This document shows, piece after piece, positions 26,618 through 35,844 of a stretch of 64,000 nt of DNA. Below the pieces are notes generated by a model. The model was not told the DNA's origin. It worked only from the letters and a program-made list of their open reading frames with translations, and searched no databases. Location: the NCBI RefSeq assembly GCF_902506095.1, contig NZ_LR733293.1, forward strand, positions 1,722,456 to 1,786,455, given 5' to 3'. Source of the stretch: Arthrobacter sp. 9AX (GTDB taxonomy: Bacteria; Actinomycetota; Actinomycetes; Actinomycetales; Micrococcaceae). Within the stretch, counting starts at the first letter, position 1, and each line of letters opens with the position of its first letter. The translations under genes and the position numbers were made by a program.

Positions 26618-27661
26618 TCAATGTGCGCCGATTGCCTCGCCGGGCTCCGGCAGGCGGTGCGGTGAAGGCAGCCCGTCCAGGGTTCTGCCCGCGAGGGTGC
26701 TGGCCACCCAGAGGGACCGGGCAAGGTCGCCCCGATGGTCCGGCTTCCCCGCGTAGCCCAGGGCGTTCGCGATTTCCCTGGCGATACCCCACTGCCGGGC
26801 GACGTCCGGATCCAGGCCGGCCGCGGAGCTGAAGTCTGCACAGCGGCGGCGCAGGCCGGCAGCAGGCTGGTCCAACGGCAGGTCGGACATGCGGTTCCAC
26901 AGCAGCGGCGCCACCGCGAACTCCGCCTCGCCGATCATGGGCTGCGGATCGATCGCTGCGTAACCGGCCGCCGTCGGAAACCCATCGAAGGCGGCAAGGG
27001 CCGGGCGCGCCAGGATGTTGAGGAAATGCAGGTCCGTATGGACCAGGACGTCCCTGGCAGAACGCCTGCCCACCGCGCCCCGGGTCTGGCACACCTCCAG
27101 GGCGGCCTCGAGGAGCCAGCGGGGGAAGGGGCGTCCCAGCTGTTCCCATTCCGCCGGCAGGTCATCACTCCACTGCTCCGCCCGTGCGGCGATGTGCTCA
27201 AACTCGAACCACTGCGGCCGGTCGTCAGGCGGAAGGCTCAGCTGGCGCACCAGGCCGCCCCAGACCATCGCGGCCTCCTCCATGGGCACGCCGCTGAGCG
27301 AGCGTTCGCCGTCGAGCCTTTCCAGGAGCATGGCGCACGTGCCCGCATCGGAGGCCAGCAGGGCAGCGGCGCCCCGGCCCTGCCACAGCGCCAGGGCGTG
27401 CCGCTCAAGTTTGGCCTCGTCGTGGGGAAAGGCGATTTTGAGGGCCGCCGGGGCGCCGTCCTGCTGCCGGACCGGGACGACGATGCCGCCGTGGCCGTTC
27501 CAGGGCAGTGCGCCGGGGATCAGGTCCGGGGTGAGCTGCCAGTCCACGAGGCGGCCCTGGACCAGGTCGGGCAACGACGCGAGCCATGCGCGCCCGGCAC
27601 TGCTGCGCGTATGGCGCGCAGTGAGGTCCGGAGGGATGGGTACTGCCGCTGGCTGGTTCAT
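26618..27661 (-). CDS. Aminoglycoside (streptomycin-type) phosphotransferase homologue
   Basis: A 347-residue kinase-fold protein similar to the APH(6)/hydroxyurea phosphotransferase family. It carries the catalytic Brenner-type motif H-T-D-L-H-F-L-N and a following AIDPQPMIGEAEFAVAPLLWN segment (metal-binding D and family G-E). Such chromosomal homologues are common in Actinobacteria and do not by themselves show resistance. The ATG at 27661 follows a TAGGCT box by 7 bases (leaderless), which supports this start over the longer open frame. Confidence 0.83.
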   Translation of the reverse strand: MNQPAAVPIPPDLTARHTRSSAGRAWLASLPDLVQGRLVDWQLTPDLIPGALPWNGHGGIVVPVRQQDGAPAALKIAFPHDEAKLERHALALWQGRGAAALLASDAGTCAMLLERLDGERSLSGVPMEEAAMVWGGLVRQLSLPPDDRPQWFEFEHIAARAEQWSDDLPAEWEQLGRPFPRWLLEAALEVCQTRGAVGRRSARDVLVHTDLHFLNILARPALAAFDGFPTAAGYAAIDPQPMIGEAEFAVAPLLWNRMSDLPLDQPAAGLRRRCADFSSAAGLDPDVARQWGIAREIANALGYAGKPDHRGDLARSLWVASTLAGRTLDGLPSPHRLPEPGEAIGAH

Positions 27662-27707
27662 CAGTTCCAGCCTAAGTCCAATGGTACGGCGCAGGCGGCA
27701 GGCCCGC

Positions 27708-28433
27708 TCAGACCACGCCCGTGGCCCCGAGCAGGTTGCCGATGCTGAAGGTGGCGGCGAGGGCAAGTGCTCCACCTATCACCACGCGGACGGCGGCACG
27801 CAACCTGGAGCCGCCGCCGATCCATGCGCCCAGTGCCCCTGTCAGTGCCAGCGCCAGGAGCACGGCGGCGAACGTGACGGGAACCCGGACCTCAGGGGGC
27901 GGGAGCAGGATGGCCAGCATGGGGAGCGCTGCCCCGATCACGAACGATACTGCCGAGGCAAAAGCGGCATGCCAGGGGCTGACGATGTCGTCCTGGTCAA
28001 TGTTGAGCTCGGCCGAGAGGTGGGCGGCCAGGGCATCGTGTTCGGTCAGTTCGGCCGCCACCCTTCCGGCCGTCTCCGCGCTCAGGCCCTTGGCCTGGTA
28101 GATCGCGCTGAGTTCGGCCAGTTCCACCTCAGGATCTTCGGCCAGCTCACGGCGTTCCTTGTCGATCAGGGCTTTCTGGCTGTCGCTTTGGCTGCTGACC
28201 GAGACGTATTCGCCGAGTGCCATGGACACGGCACCACCCACGAGGCCGGCTGCCCCTGCCGCCAGGATCGGACCGGAGGCGGCAGTTGCGCCGGCGACGC
28301 CCACCACAATGGCGGCCACGGACACGATGCCGTCATTGGCACCCAGGACGCCCGCGCGCAGCCAATTGAGGCGTTGGGCCAGGTCATTGCTGTGCGGTTC
28401 ATTGTCATGGAAGGAAGCGCCTGCTGTGTCCAT
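27708..28433 (-). CDS. VIT1/CCC1-family iron/manganese transporter
   Basis: A 241-residue membrane protein of the vacuolar iron transporter type. The N-terminal helix region has the diagnostic LRAGVLGANDGIVSVAAIVVG, and the second helix LVGGAVSMALGEYVSVSSQSD (each family-typical). A cytosolic helical acidic stretch (KERRELAEDPEVELAEL) may bind metal, and three further helices follow. It probably moves Fe2+ or Mn2+ out of the cytoplasm. The start codon has CTGGAGGG upstream. Confidence 0.9.
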   Translation of the reverse strand: MDTAGASFHDNEPHSNDLAQRLNWLRAGVLGANDGIVSVAAIVVGVAGATAASGPILAAGAAGLVGGAVSMALGEYVSVSSQSDSQKALIDKERRELAEDPEVELAELSAIYQAKGLSAETAGRVAAELTEHDALAAHLSAELNIDQDDIVSPWHAAFASAVSFVIGAALPMLAILLPPPEVRVPVTFAAVLLALALTGALGAWIGGGSRLRAAVRVVIGGALALAATFSIGNLLGATGVV

Positions 28434-28541
28434 CCCTCCAGCAAACCACCCGGCGCCCGGGCCTGCCAGCACTGCAGCGGCCCGGGGGGAGGGCGGCCGG
28501 GAAATGCCGTTGCCGTGGGGGCTTCCGCGTGAGGCCCTCGC

Positions 28542-29702
28542 TTACTGCGCCAGTTCGGGGAGTTTCCCCTGGTCCACCACCAGGCCCGGCAGCGGCTCAA
28601 CAGTGGCGCCCCACTGCTGCGCACGCCGGGCGGCTTCCTGGAGGGCCGCCAGGGCCCAGTTCCGCGTGGCCCCGCCTGACAGCGCCACAATGTCGCCGTA
28701 CAACGGGAGGGTATCCGCTTCCAGGCCGGCGAGCCCGGCTGCCGGAGCGTCGAGGAAGCCCTGGTCCAGGACGTACCCCGGTGCCTGCGGCGGGAAATTC
28801 CCGCAGTGCAGGAGCCCTAACTCCTTGGCCTGGGCGGCAAGATCCCGGTGCTGTGCCAGGAATCCCGACGCCGGGCCAACAGTTACGGCGGGAAGGCGGG
28901 GAAGTGCCGCCTGGTAGCCGTAGACGGCCTCCAGTTCGGCGTCAGCGGCCGCCACGAGGGCTGCGCCGAGTTCGGCGGCACCTCCGGGTGGCGTGGCGGG
29001 GGCTTGGATGGCGGCGGAGGTCGTGGCCGGGCACGAAGAGGGTGTTTCCCTGGTTGTTGCGCCGGGCGTCGTCAGCGCTGAAGCTCCCGGTGATGCCGCG
29101 GCACCATCCTTTGGTGTCCCGGGCGCGCCCAGCCGTTCGGCTGCCAGGAGTTGCGCCGTACCGGCGCCGGCCAGCAAACGTGCCATGCCGCCGTCGGCCG
29201 TTCCGGCATCCTGAAGGCGTTGCCGGCCGCTGCCGGCAAGGCGGTCCGCAAACTCCGCAACTGTCACTGTTGCGGGAAGAGCTGCGGGAGGACTCGGTGA
29301 CGGAGCAGCGGTGGAAGGCAGGACAGAGGCGGGGGCTGCCGCCGTTGTTCCGGCGCCCGCGGGGGCTTCATCTCCCGGAAGCAGCAGCACCCGGGCCTGG
29401 ATGGTCAGCAACGTCACAACCTGGTCCAGGGCGCGGGCCGCCGGGGCTTCGGCGGACCCGTCCGCTCCGGACGCGGCCAGCTCCAGGCCCGTGGACCGCA
29501 GCCGCAAGGCCTCTTCCAGGGCGGCCGCCCGGGCCTGCTCGGAGAAGGGCAGTTCCGCAGGTGCGGGCGGTTCAGAGGGGAGAAAAGCCAGGCCCAGGCT
29601 GAGGACGAGGAGGCCTGCCAGCGAGAAAACGGCGTACCGGAAATAGCGCATCCGCTGGGGGTTTTCCTGGTTGTCGTCTTTCACAACAGACCATGGTGTC
29701 AC
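28542..29702 (-). CDS. DUF4439 ferritin-like protein with N-terminal membrane anchor
   Basis: A 386-residue protein located, as in M. tuberculosis (Rv2844), next to rimP. After a short cytosolic N-terminus comes one membrane helix or signal anchor (YAVFSLAGLLVLSLGLAF). The outside part has a helical region (residues 55-105), a long Ala/Pro/Thr/Ser linker, and a C-terminal ferritin-like DUF4439 domain (LGAALVAAADAELEAVYGYQAAL). Function unknown. Several GTG starts are possible (29702, 29684) and none has a good ribosome site; the ATG at 29651 (MRYFRY) would still keep the anchor. The minus-strand gene diverges from rimP. Confidence 0.78.
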   Translation of the reverse strand: MTPWSVVKDDNQENPQRMRYFRYAVFSLAGLLVLSLGLAFLPSEPPAPAELPFSEQARAAALEEALRLRSTGLELAASGADGSAEAPAARALDQVVTLLTIQARVLLLPGDEAPAGAGTTAAAPASVLPSTAAPSPSPPAALPATVTVAEFADRLAGSGRQRLQDAGTADGGMARLLAGAGTAQLLAAERLGAPGTPKDGAAASPGASALTTPGATTRETPSSCPATTSAAIQAPATPPGGAAELGAALVAAADAELEAVYGYQAALPRLPAVTVGPASGFLAQHRDLAAQAKELGLLHCGNFPPQAPGYVLDQGFLDAPAAGLAGLEADTLPLYGDIVALSGGATRNWALAALQEAARRAQQWGATVEPLPGLVVDQGKLPELAQ

Positions 29703-29790
29703 GCCGAGGGGGGAACTCCGTGCACCAATGAACCGGTAAAATAGCTACGCTGGTACACACAACATCATCTAAAGGGAGGCGGCCGGCATC

Positions 29791-30399
29791 GTGAGCAATG
29801 CAGAAGCCACAGCTTCATCTGACCCTACCGGAACGGGTAAGGCTGAGGCCGCATACAGCCCGGAAGCCGCACGGCTCAGGGCCCTCCTGGAACCCTCGGT
29901 CCAGGCCAACCGCCTCTACCTGGAGGATGTGGCCATCATCCCCGGGTCCCACCGCGTGGTCCACGTGGTGGTGGACCTGCCGCAGGAGGAAACCGGTGGC
30001 GTCAGCCTTGACGTCATTGCCGACATCTCCAAGGTGCTCTCGGATGTACTGGACAATGATCCCGGTGACGACGGCCGTCCTTACGACCTTGAAGTCTCCT
30101 CGCCGGGCGTGGGACGGCCGCTGACCGAAGCGCGCCACTGGCACCGCGCCAAGGGCCGGATGGTAAAGGTCAACGTGGTCCAGGGCGACAACGTCACTGG
30201 CCGCATCCAGGCGGTGGACGAGGCAGGCGTGACCCTCGTGCCCGAGATCGCCGTCAAAAAGGGAATGAAGCCCAAGCAGGGCGATCCCGTCAAGCTTCCT
30301 TTCGACAGGATCCGCAACGGAAAAGTCGAGATCGAATTCAGCCACCTCCTTGAGGATGGTCTGGAACCTGAACACAATGGACCTTCTGAGGAGGCCTGA
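29791..30399 (+). CDS. rimP: Ribosome maturation factor RimP
   Basis: RimP assists 30S subunit maturation. The 202-residue protein contains the N-terminal alpha/beta domain ([23 protein letters not shown]) with [12 protein letters not shown] and a C-terminal SH3-like domain. Both ends carry extra actinobacterial tails. The GTG start has GGGAGG about 10 bases upstream. The nusA ATG overlaps the stop (TGATG), so the pair is coupled. Confidence 0.94.
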   Translation: MSNAEATASSDPTGTGKAEAAYSPEAARLRALLEPSVQANRLYLEDVAIIPGSHRVVHVVVDLPQEETGGVSLDVIADISKVLSDVLDNDPGDDGRPYDLEVSSPGVGRPLTEARHWHRAKGRMVKVNVVQGDNVTGRIQAVDEAGVTLVPEIAVKKGMKPKQGDPVKLPFDRIRNGKVEIEFSHLLEDGLEPEHNGPSEEA

Positions 30400-31379
30400 T
30401 GGATATTGACATGAGCGCACTGAGACTTCTGGAGCGTGAGCGTGAAATCCCGCTGGACCTCCTGATCCCCACCATCGAGCAGGCGCTCCTGGTGGCCTAC
30501 CACAAGTCGCCCGGCGCCTTCGAAAAGGCCCGCGCGGAGCTGGACCGCAAGAGCGGCCACGTCACCATCTGGGCCGTGGAGATCGACGACGACGGCGCCC
30601 CCATCGGCGAATTCGAGCACACCCCGGAGGGCTTCGGCCGCATCGCCGCCAGCACCGCCCGGCAGATCATCCTGCAGCGGCTCCGCGACGTTGAAGACGA
30701 CAACGTCCTGGGCGAGTTCAAGGGACGTGAAGGCGAACTGGTGGCCGGCACCATCCAGCAGGGCCACAACCCGCACATGGTGCAGGTCAACCTGGGCACT
30801 GTGGAAGCACTCCTCCCGCCGCCCGAGCAGGTACCGGGGGAGAAATACATCCACGGCAACCGCCTGCGAGCCCTGGTGATCGACGTGCACCGCGGCTCCA
30901 AGGGCCCGTCCGTCACGCTGTCCCGCTCCCACCCAGGGCTCGTCCGGAAGCTCTTCGAACTGGAAGTACCCGAGATCGCCGACCGCTCGGTGGAGATCGT
31001 TGCCCTGGCCCGCGAGGCCGGCCACCGCACCAAGATCGCCGTCAAAGCCAACACTCCCGGCATCAACGCCAAGGGTGCCTGCATCGGTGAAATGGGATCC
31101 CGCGTGCGGGCCGTGATGACGGAACTGAACGACGAAAAGATCGACATCGTCGACTTCAGCGAGAACCCGGCCACCTTTATCGCCAGCGCCCTGTCGCCCT
31201 CAAGGGTGAATTCGGTCACCATCACCGATGAAGCCACCAGGTCCGCCCGCGTGGTGGTTCCCGACTACCAGCTTTCGCTGGCCATCGGCAAGGAAGGCCA
31301 GAACGCCCGCCTGGCGGCCAAGCTGACCGGCTGGCGCATCGATATCGTTTCCGACGCAGCGGCTCCGCGCGAGAACTAG
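30399..31379 (+). CDS. nusA: Transcription termination/antitermination factor NusA
   Basis: NusA binds RNA polymerase and RNA and modulates pausing, termination and antitermination. Its 326 residues contain the N-terminal polymerase-binding domain, an S1 domain (about 125-190; [20 protein letters not shown]) and two KH domains ([35 protein letters not shown]). It lacks the C-terminal acidic repeats of proteobacterial NusA, as is usual in Actinobacteria. Confidence 0.95.
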   Translation: MDIDMSALRLLEREREIPLDLLIPTIEQALLVAYHKSPGAFEKARAELDRKSGHVTIWAVEIDDDGAPIGEFEHTPEGFGRIAASTARQIILQRLRDVEDDNVLGEFKGREGELVAGTIQQGHNPHMVQVNLGTVEALLPPPEQVPGEKYIHGNRLRALVIDVHRGSKGPSVTLSRSHPGLVRKLFELEVPEIADRSVEIVALAREAGHRTKIAVKANTPGINAKGACIGEMGSRVRAVMTELNDEKIDIVDFSENPATFIASALSPSRVNSVTITDEATRSARVVVPDYQLSLAIGKEGQNARLAAKLTGWRIDIVSDAAAPREN

Positions 31380-31395
31380 GCTGTCAGCGAAAACA

Positions 31396-31415
31396 GCCGC
31401 CCGTTCCCGGGCGGC
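31396..31415 (+). terminator. Hairpin after nusA
   Basis: GCCGCCCG and CGGGCGGC form an 8-bp GC-rich stem around TTCC, 16 bases after the nusA stop. No T-tract follows, so it may be an attenuator or processing site rather than a strong terminator. Confidence 0.5.
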
Positions 31416-31462
31416 CGCGCCGGAACTGCGGTGCGGTTTCGGGCAGAACGGCCCGGAGGGGC

Positions 31463-31468
31463 TAGAAT
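31463..31468 (+). promoter_or_regulatory. Candidate -10 box upstream of ylxR
   Basis: TAGAAT is a good -10 hexamer in the nusA-ylxR gap; no clear -35 is seen. An 8-bp hairpin (CTTCCGCT/AGCGGAAG, 31518-31538) lies in the resulting leader. Confidence 0.4.
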
Positions 31469-31563
31469 AGAAAAGGCCGCGCCCAACGGCCGGCAGACGT
31501 GTGCCTTGAGCATGCCCCTTCCGCTAACCCAGCGGAAGGTCGGCATTCCCGGGCCAAGCAGAG

Positions 31564-31923
31564 ATGAATGTCAGGAAGATGACCGTGGCTATGATTTCCA
31601 CCGGAAATCACCCTGAACGTACCTGCATCGGATGCCGGAAAAAAGGCCTGCGGTCGGAACTGCTCCGGCTCGTCGCCGAAGGCAGCGGATCAACCGCTGT
31701 CCTGGTGGATGAACGACGCCGGCTGGCTGGCCGGGGTGCTTGGCTGCACCCCAGCGAATCGTGCCTGGCTCTGGCGATCAAACGGCGGGCTTTCGGACGT
31801 GCCCTTCCGGGCGCAACCGGAATTGCCGCCGTCGAACACTGGATCAAGCCGGAAACGAACGTTGCAGGCACCACGGCAACTGCAACACCAACCGTCCAAC
31901 CTGAAAGCGGGTCAGAAATCTGA
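31564..31923 (+). CDS. ylxR: YlxR-family RNA-binding protein
   Basis: A small protein of the DUF448 family, always found between nusA and infB; members bind RNA or nucleoid proteins. The conserved part is PERTCIGCRKKGLRSELLRLV, GRGAWLHPSESCLALAIKRRAF (two segments), and LXXhP-type features around residues 18-85. The Met at 31564 gives 119 residues. Internal ATGs at 31579 and 31591 are also possible because the conserved region starts only at about residue 17. Confidence 0.9.
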   Translation: MNVRKMTVAMISTGNHPERTCIGCRKKGLRSELLRLVAEGSGSTAVLVDERRRLAGRGAWLHPSESCLALAIKRRAFGRALPGATGIAAVEHWIKPETNVAGTTATATPTVQPESGSEI

Positions 31924-32075
31924 TGGAAACCCGATGAGTTCCCAGCGATGAGTGCGTAACGATGACAACTTTGTTGCGCTCTGCAATGGGCCCTTCCGCA
32001 GTATCCGCGGCTGGGGTCCGCAGTAAGAAGTAGACGGTTCGTGCCTGGCTCGGTGCGGACCGAGACAGGAGAAAT

Positions 32076-34997
32076 GTGGCCAAGGTCCGCGTACATGAGC
32101 TCGCCAAAGAGCTCGGTATTACTTCCAAAGATGCAGTGACAAAACTGCAGGAACTGGGTGAATTCGTTCGCTCTGCCTCTTCCACCATTGAGGCCCCCGT
32201 TGTGCGTAAACTGCGCAACGCCTTCCCCGACGCTGCCGCCAAGGCACCGGCGGCCGCGCCCAAGGCGCCCGCCCCGGCCGCAGAAGCACGTCCTTCAACT
32301 CCCGCCCCCGCTCCGGCAGCCCCCAAGGCTCCGGCTCCCGCAGCGCAGGCACCGGCCCCCGCCGCTCCGGCAGCACCGGCCCAGCCTGCTGCGTCGGCTC
32401 CGGCGGCACCGGCTGCCAGCCGGCCCGCAGCTCCGGCCGCTCCCGCGACCTCCGCTGCTCCCTCCACCGGCGCAAAGCCCGGTGCACGTCCGGCCCCCAA
32501 GGCCGAAACTCCCGCTGCCTCCTCCCGCCCCGGCGGACAGGGCGGCTCAGGCAGCTCTGCACCCCGTCCCGGCGGTCCCCGCCCGGGCAACAACCCGTTC
32601 GCCACCTCGCAGGGCATGCCCCGCGGCCGTGGCGGTGACGGTGAGCGTGCTCCCCGTCCGGGCAACAACCCGTTCGCCACTTCACAGGGCATGCCCCGTC
32701 CGGGCGGAGGCCGTACCGACGGCGACCGCCCCGGTGGTCCGCGTCCCGCAGCAGGTGCCGGTGGCCCCCGTCCCGGTGGTCCCCGTCCCGCAGCCGGCGC
32801 TGGCGGGCCGCGTCCCGCAGCAGGTGCCGGTGGCCCGCGCCCCGGTGCACCGCGCCCCGGTGGTGCCGGTGGAAACCGTCCTACTCCGGGCATGATGCCC
32901 AACCGTACTGAACGCCCGGCTCCCGCCGGTGCAGGACGTCCCGGTGCCGGCGGCCGTGGCCCCGGACGCCCGGGCGGCGCTCCCGGAACCGGTGGTCCCG
33001 GTGGCGGCGGCGGTGCTCCCGCCGGCGGTGGCTTTGGCAAGGGCGGCCGCGGACGCGGCGGCACCCAGGGTGCCTTCGGCAAGGGCGGCGCCGGACGTGG
33101 CAAGCAGCGCAAGTCGAAGCGTGCAAAGCGCCAGGAACTTGAGCAGATGAGTGCACCGTCGCTGGGTGGCGTGAGCGTACCCCGCGGCGACGGCAACACC
33201 GTCATCCGCCTGCGCCGCGGCTCGTCCATCACCGACTTCGCCGACAAGATCGAGGCGAACCCCGCCGCGCTGGTGACCGTGCTCTTCCACCTCGGTGAAA
33301 TGGCAACGGCAACCCAGTCGCTGGACGAGGAAACCTTCGCACTGCTGGGCGAAGAACTCGGCTACAAGCTCCAGGTTGTGTCGCCGGAGGACGAAGAGCG
33401 CGAACTGCTCTCCACCTTCGACATCGACTTCGACGCCGAGCTCGAGGCTGAAGGCGACGAAGACCTCGAGGCACGTCCTCCGGTAGTCACCGTCATGGGC
33501 CACGTGGACCACGGTAAGACCCGCCTGCTCGATGCCATCCGCAAGTCCGACGTTATGGCGGGCGAGCACGGCGGCATCACGCAGCACATTGGCGCCTACC
33601 AGGTCACGCACAATCACGAAGGCGACGACCGCAAGATCACCTTCATCGATACCCCGGGCCACGAGGCGTTCACCGCCATGCGTGCCCGTGGTGCGAAGGT
33701 CACCGACATCGCCATCCTGGTGGTCGCAGCGGACGACGGCGTGATGCCCCAGACCGTTGAAGCCCTCAACCACGCCCAGGCAGCCAACGTGCCCATCGTG
33801 GTGGCCGTGAACAAGATCGACAAGGAAGGCGCCAACCCGGACAAGGTCCGCGGTCAGCTAACCGAGTACGGCCTGGTTCCCGAAGAATACGGTGGCGACA
33901 CCATGTTCGTGGAGGTCTCTGCCCGCCAGAACCTCAACATCGACGAGCTGCTCGAGGCCGTCCTGCTCACCGCGGACGCTGCCCTGGACATGCGCGCCAA
34001 TCCGAACAAGGACGCCCGCGGTATCGCCATCGAAGCCAACCTGGACAAGGGCCGCGGTTCCGTGGCCACCGTCCTGGTGCAGTCCGGCACCCTGCGCGTC
34101 GGCGACACCATCGTGGCAGGCACGGCCCATGGCCGCGTCCGTGCGATGTTCGACGACGACGGCAGCGCCCTGACCGAGGCCGGCCCGTCGCGCCCCGTCC
34201 AGGTGCTGGGTCTGTCCAACGTCCCGCGTGCAGGCGACACCTTCTTCGTGACCGCTGACGAGCGCACCGCCCGCCAGATCGCCGAGAAGCGCGAAGCCGC
34301 CGACCGCAACGCCGCCCTGGCCAAGCGCCGCAAGCGCATCAGCCTCGAAGACTTCGACCAGGCTGTCGCCGAAGGCAAGATCGACACCCTCAACCTCATC
34401 CTCAAGGGTGACGTGTCCGGTGCCGTGGAAGCCCTCGAAGACGCCCTGCTCAAGATCGACGTCGGCGAAGGCGTGCAGCTGCGCGTCATCCACCGCGGTG
34501 TTGGTGCCATCACGCAGAACGACGTCAACCTGGCAACAGTGGACAGCGCCGTTATCATCGGCTTCAACGTCAAGCCCGCCGAGCGGGTTGCCGAACTGGC
34601 AGACCGCGAAGGCGTGGACATGCGCTTCTACTCCGTCATCTACTCCGCGATCGATGACATCGAGATGGCGCTCAAGGGCATGCTCAAGCCGGAATACGAA
34701 GAGGTCCAGCTGGGCACCGCCGAGGTCCGCGAAGTCTTCCGCTCCTCCAAGTTCGGAAACATCGCCGGCTCGATCGTCCGCTCGGGCATCATCCGCCGCA
34801 ACAGCAAGGCCCGCGTCAGCCGCGACGGCAAGATCATCGGTGACAACCTCACCGTTGAGACGCTCAAGCGGTTCAAGGACGACGTCACCGAGGTCCGCAC
34901 GGACTTCGAGTGTGGTATCGGCCTTGGCTCCTTCAACGACATCACCGAAGGCGACATCATCGAGACCTTCGAGATGCGTGAGAAGCCGCGCGTCTAA
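32076..34997 (+). CDS. infB: Translation initiation factor IF-2
   Basis: This GTPase delivers initiator tRNA to the 30S subunit. The 973-residue protein has an N-terminal IF2-N domain ([21 protein letters not shown]), a 300-residue Ala/Pro/Gly/Arg-rich linker with internal repeats, a second IF2-N-like segment, and the G domain ([24 protein letters not shown]) followed by domains II-IV. The start is a GTG with AGGAGAA upstream. The linker is typical of high-GC Actinobacteria and is expected to be disordered. Confidence 0.96.
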   Translation: MAKVRVHELAKELGITSKDAVTKLQELGEFVRSASSTIEAPVVRKLRNAFPDAAAKAPAAAPKAPAPAAEARPSTPAPAPAAPKAPAPAAQAPAPAAPAAPAQPAASAPAAPAASRPAAPAAPATSAAPSTGAKPGARPAPKAETPAASSRPGGQGGSGSSAPRPGGPRPGNNPFATSQGMPRGRGGDGERAPRPGNNPFATSQGMPRPGGGRTDGDRPGGPRPAAGAGGPRPGGPRPAAGAGGPRPAAGAGGPRPGAPRPGGAGGNRPTPGMMPNRTERPAPAGAGRPGAGGRGPGRPGGAPGTGGPGGGGGAPAGGGFGKGGRGRGGTQGAFGKGGAGRGKQRKSKRAKRQELEQMSAPSLGGVSVPRGDGNTVIRLRRGSSITDFADKIEANPAALVTVLFHLGEMATATQSLDEETFALLGEELGYKLQVVSPEDEERELLSTFDIDFDAELEAEGDEDLEARPPVVTVMGHVDHGKTRLLDAIRKSDVMAGEHGGITQHIGAYQVTHNHEGDDRKITFIDTPGHEAFTAMRARGAKVTDIAILVVAADDGVMPQTVEALNHAQAANVPIVVAVNKIDKEGANPDKVRGQLTEYGLVPEEYGGDTMFVEVSARQNLNIDELLEAVLLTADAALDMRANPNKDARGIAIEANLDKGRGSVATVLVQSGTLRVGDTIVAGTAHGRVRAMFDDDGSALTEAGPSRPVQVLGLSNVPRAGDTFFVTADERTARQIAEKREAADRNAALAKRRKRISLEDFDQAVAEGKIDTLNLILKGDVSGAVEALEDALLKIDVGEGVQLRVIHRGVGAITQNDVNLATVDSAVIIGFNVKPAERVAELADREGVDMRFYSVIYSAIDDIEMALKGMLKPEYEEVQLGTAEVREVFRSSKFGNIAGSIVRSGIIRRNSKARVSRDGKIIGDNLTVETLKRFKDDVTEVRTDFECGIGLGSFNDITEGDIIETFEMREKPRV
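32580..32870 (+). repeat. Coding repeats in the IF-2 linker
   Basis: The 15-residue unit [15 protein letters not shown] occurs at residues 169-183 and 194-208, and [13 protein letters not shown] units occur three times just after. The DNA repeats are nearly exact, so the linker can vary in length by slippage or recombination. Confidence 0.8.
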
Positions 34998-35027
34998 CTC
35001 TTGTTAGCTGCAACGGCTGGGGTCGTC

Positions 35028-35135
35028 GGAATTTTCCGGCGGCCCCGCCCCTACGCTGTGCAGCCAACGTCTTACGACGTCGGCCGCCCAGCTTCGGCAG
35101 GCACGATGCCACTCCCGGGCCGCCGGAAAAATTCC
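35028..35135. repeat. Long-range inverted repeat between infB and rbfA
   Basis: GGAATTTTCCGGCGGCCC (35028-35045) pairs with GGGCCGCCGGAAAAATTCC (35117-35135), differing by one T. The 71-base interval contains a further small palindrome (ACGTC/GACGT). The infB-rbfA gap of 251 bp has no gene. The RNA could fold into one large structure. Confidence 0.7.
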
Positions 35136-35248
35136 GCCGGGTCCGTTCCCAGACTCGCCTGAGTGCGTAGCACCCAAACCTCTGGTGCGTTGGATGGCTT
35201 TCGGGCCGCCGTCGTACGTTCCAATTTTTCTTCTTTTAGGAGTTGTTC

Positions 35249-35758
35249 ATGGCTGATCCGGCACGTGCTGCCAAGTTGGCGCAGCGGATTAAGGTTGTTG
35301 TGGCTGAGGCCTTGGGCCGGAAGGTTAAGGATCCCCGGCTGGAGGGCATCACTGTTACTGATGCCCGGGTGACCAATGACCTGCAGCATGCCACCGTCTA
35401 CTACACCGTTTTTGGTGACCAGGCTGTCCAGGCTGATGCTGCCAAGGGACTGGAGAAGGCCAAGGGTGTGCTGCGGCAGGAGGTGGGGCGGAACCTGACT
35501 ATCCGCCTGACTCCTACTCTGGAATTCGTCTCGGACGAGATTCCCGTCATTGCGTCCAATCTGGAGGAGTTGCTCCGGGAGGCCAAGAAGCGCGACGCCG
35601 AGGTGGCCGCCCTGGCAGCGGAAGCCAAGCATGCCGGGGACGCTGATCCATACAAGAGCGATGCGTCCGCTGACGTGGACATCGACGAAGACGACTTCGA
35701 CGAAGAGGACCTCGACCTCACCGACGCCGAAGAACTCGACGAAGACGGCAACAAGTAA
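35249..35758 (+). CDS. rbfA: Ribosome-binding factor A
   Basis: RbfA is a KH-like 30S assembly factor. The 169-residue protein has the family core (RAAKLAQRIKVVVAEAL, DPRLEGITVTDARVTNDL, LTPTLEFVSDE) in residues 1-120 and an Asp/Glu-rich C-terminal tail (DIDEDDFDEEDLDL). The ATG has TAGGAG 6 bases upstream; an in-frame TTG two codons earlier is rejected. It ends before a strong terminator hairpin. Confidence 0.94.
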   Translation: MADPARAAKLAQRIKVVVAEALGRKVKDPRLEGITVTDARVTNDLQHATVYYTVFGDQAVQADAAKGLEKAKGVLRQEVGRNLTIRLTPTLEFVSDEIPVIASNLEELLREAKKRDAEVAALAAEAKHAGDADPYKSDASADVDIDEDDFDEEDLDLTDAEELDEDGNK

Positions 35759-35786
35759 GCCCACAAACAGCCAAGCGCAATAGCCA

Positions 35787-35822
35787 GCAGAAGGCCCGGA
35801 CCATTCGGTCCGGGCCTTCTGC
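35787..35822. terminator. Bidirectional terminator hairpin after rbfA
   Basis: GCAGAAGGCCCGGACC and GGTCCGGGCCTTCTGC form a 16-bp perfect stem around ATTC between the convergent rbfA and ScyD-like genes. The right arm is followed by TTCCC. Confidence 0.85.
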
Positions 35823-35844
35823 TTCCCAGGAAATTGATGGCCGG

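Noticed and set aside
26618..27661. Acquired streptomycin resistance gene
   Set aside because: The kinase motif is present, but base composition matches the neighbours and no mobile element is nearby; a chromosomal homologue is more likely.
32230..33120. Periodic GC-rich repeats as a possible CRISPR or VNTR
   Set aside because: They are in frame within infB and encode the disordered Ala/Pro/Gly/Arg linker typical of actinobacterial IF-2.
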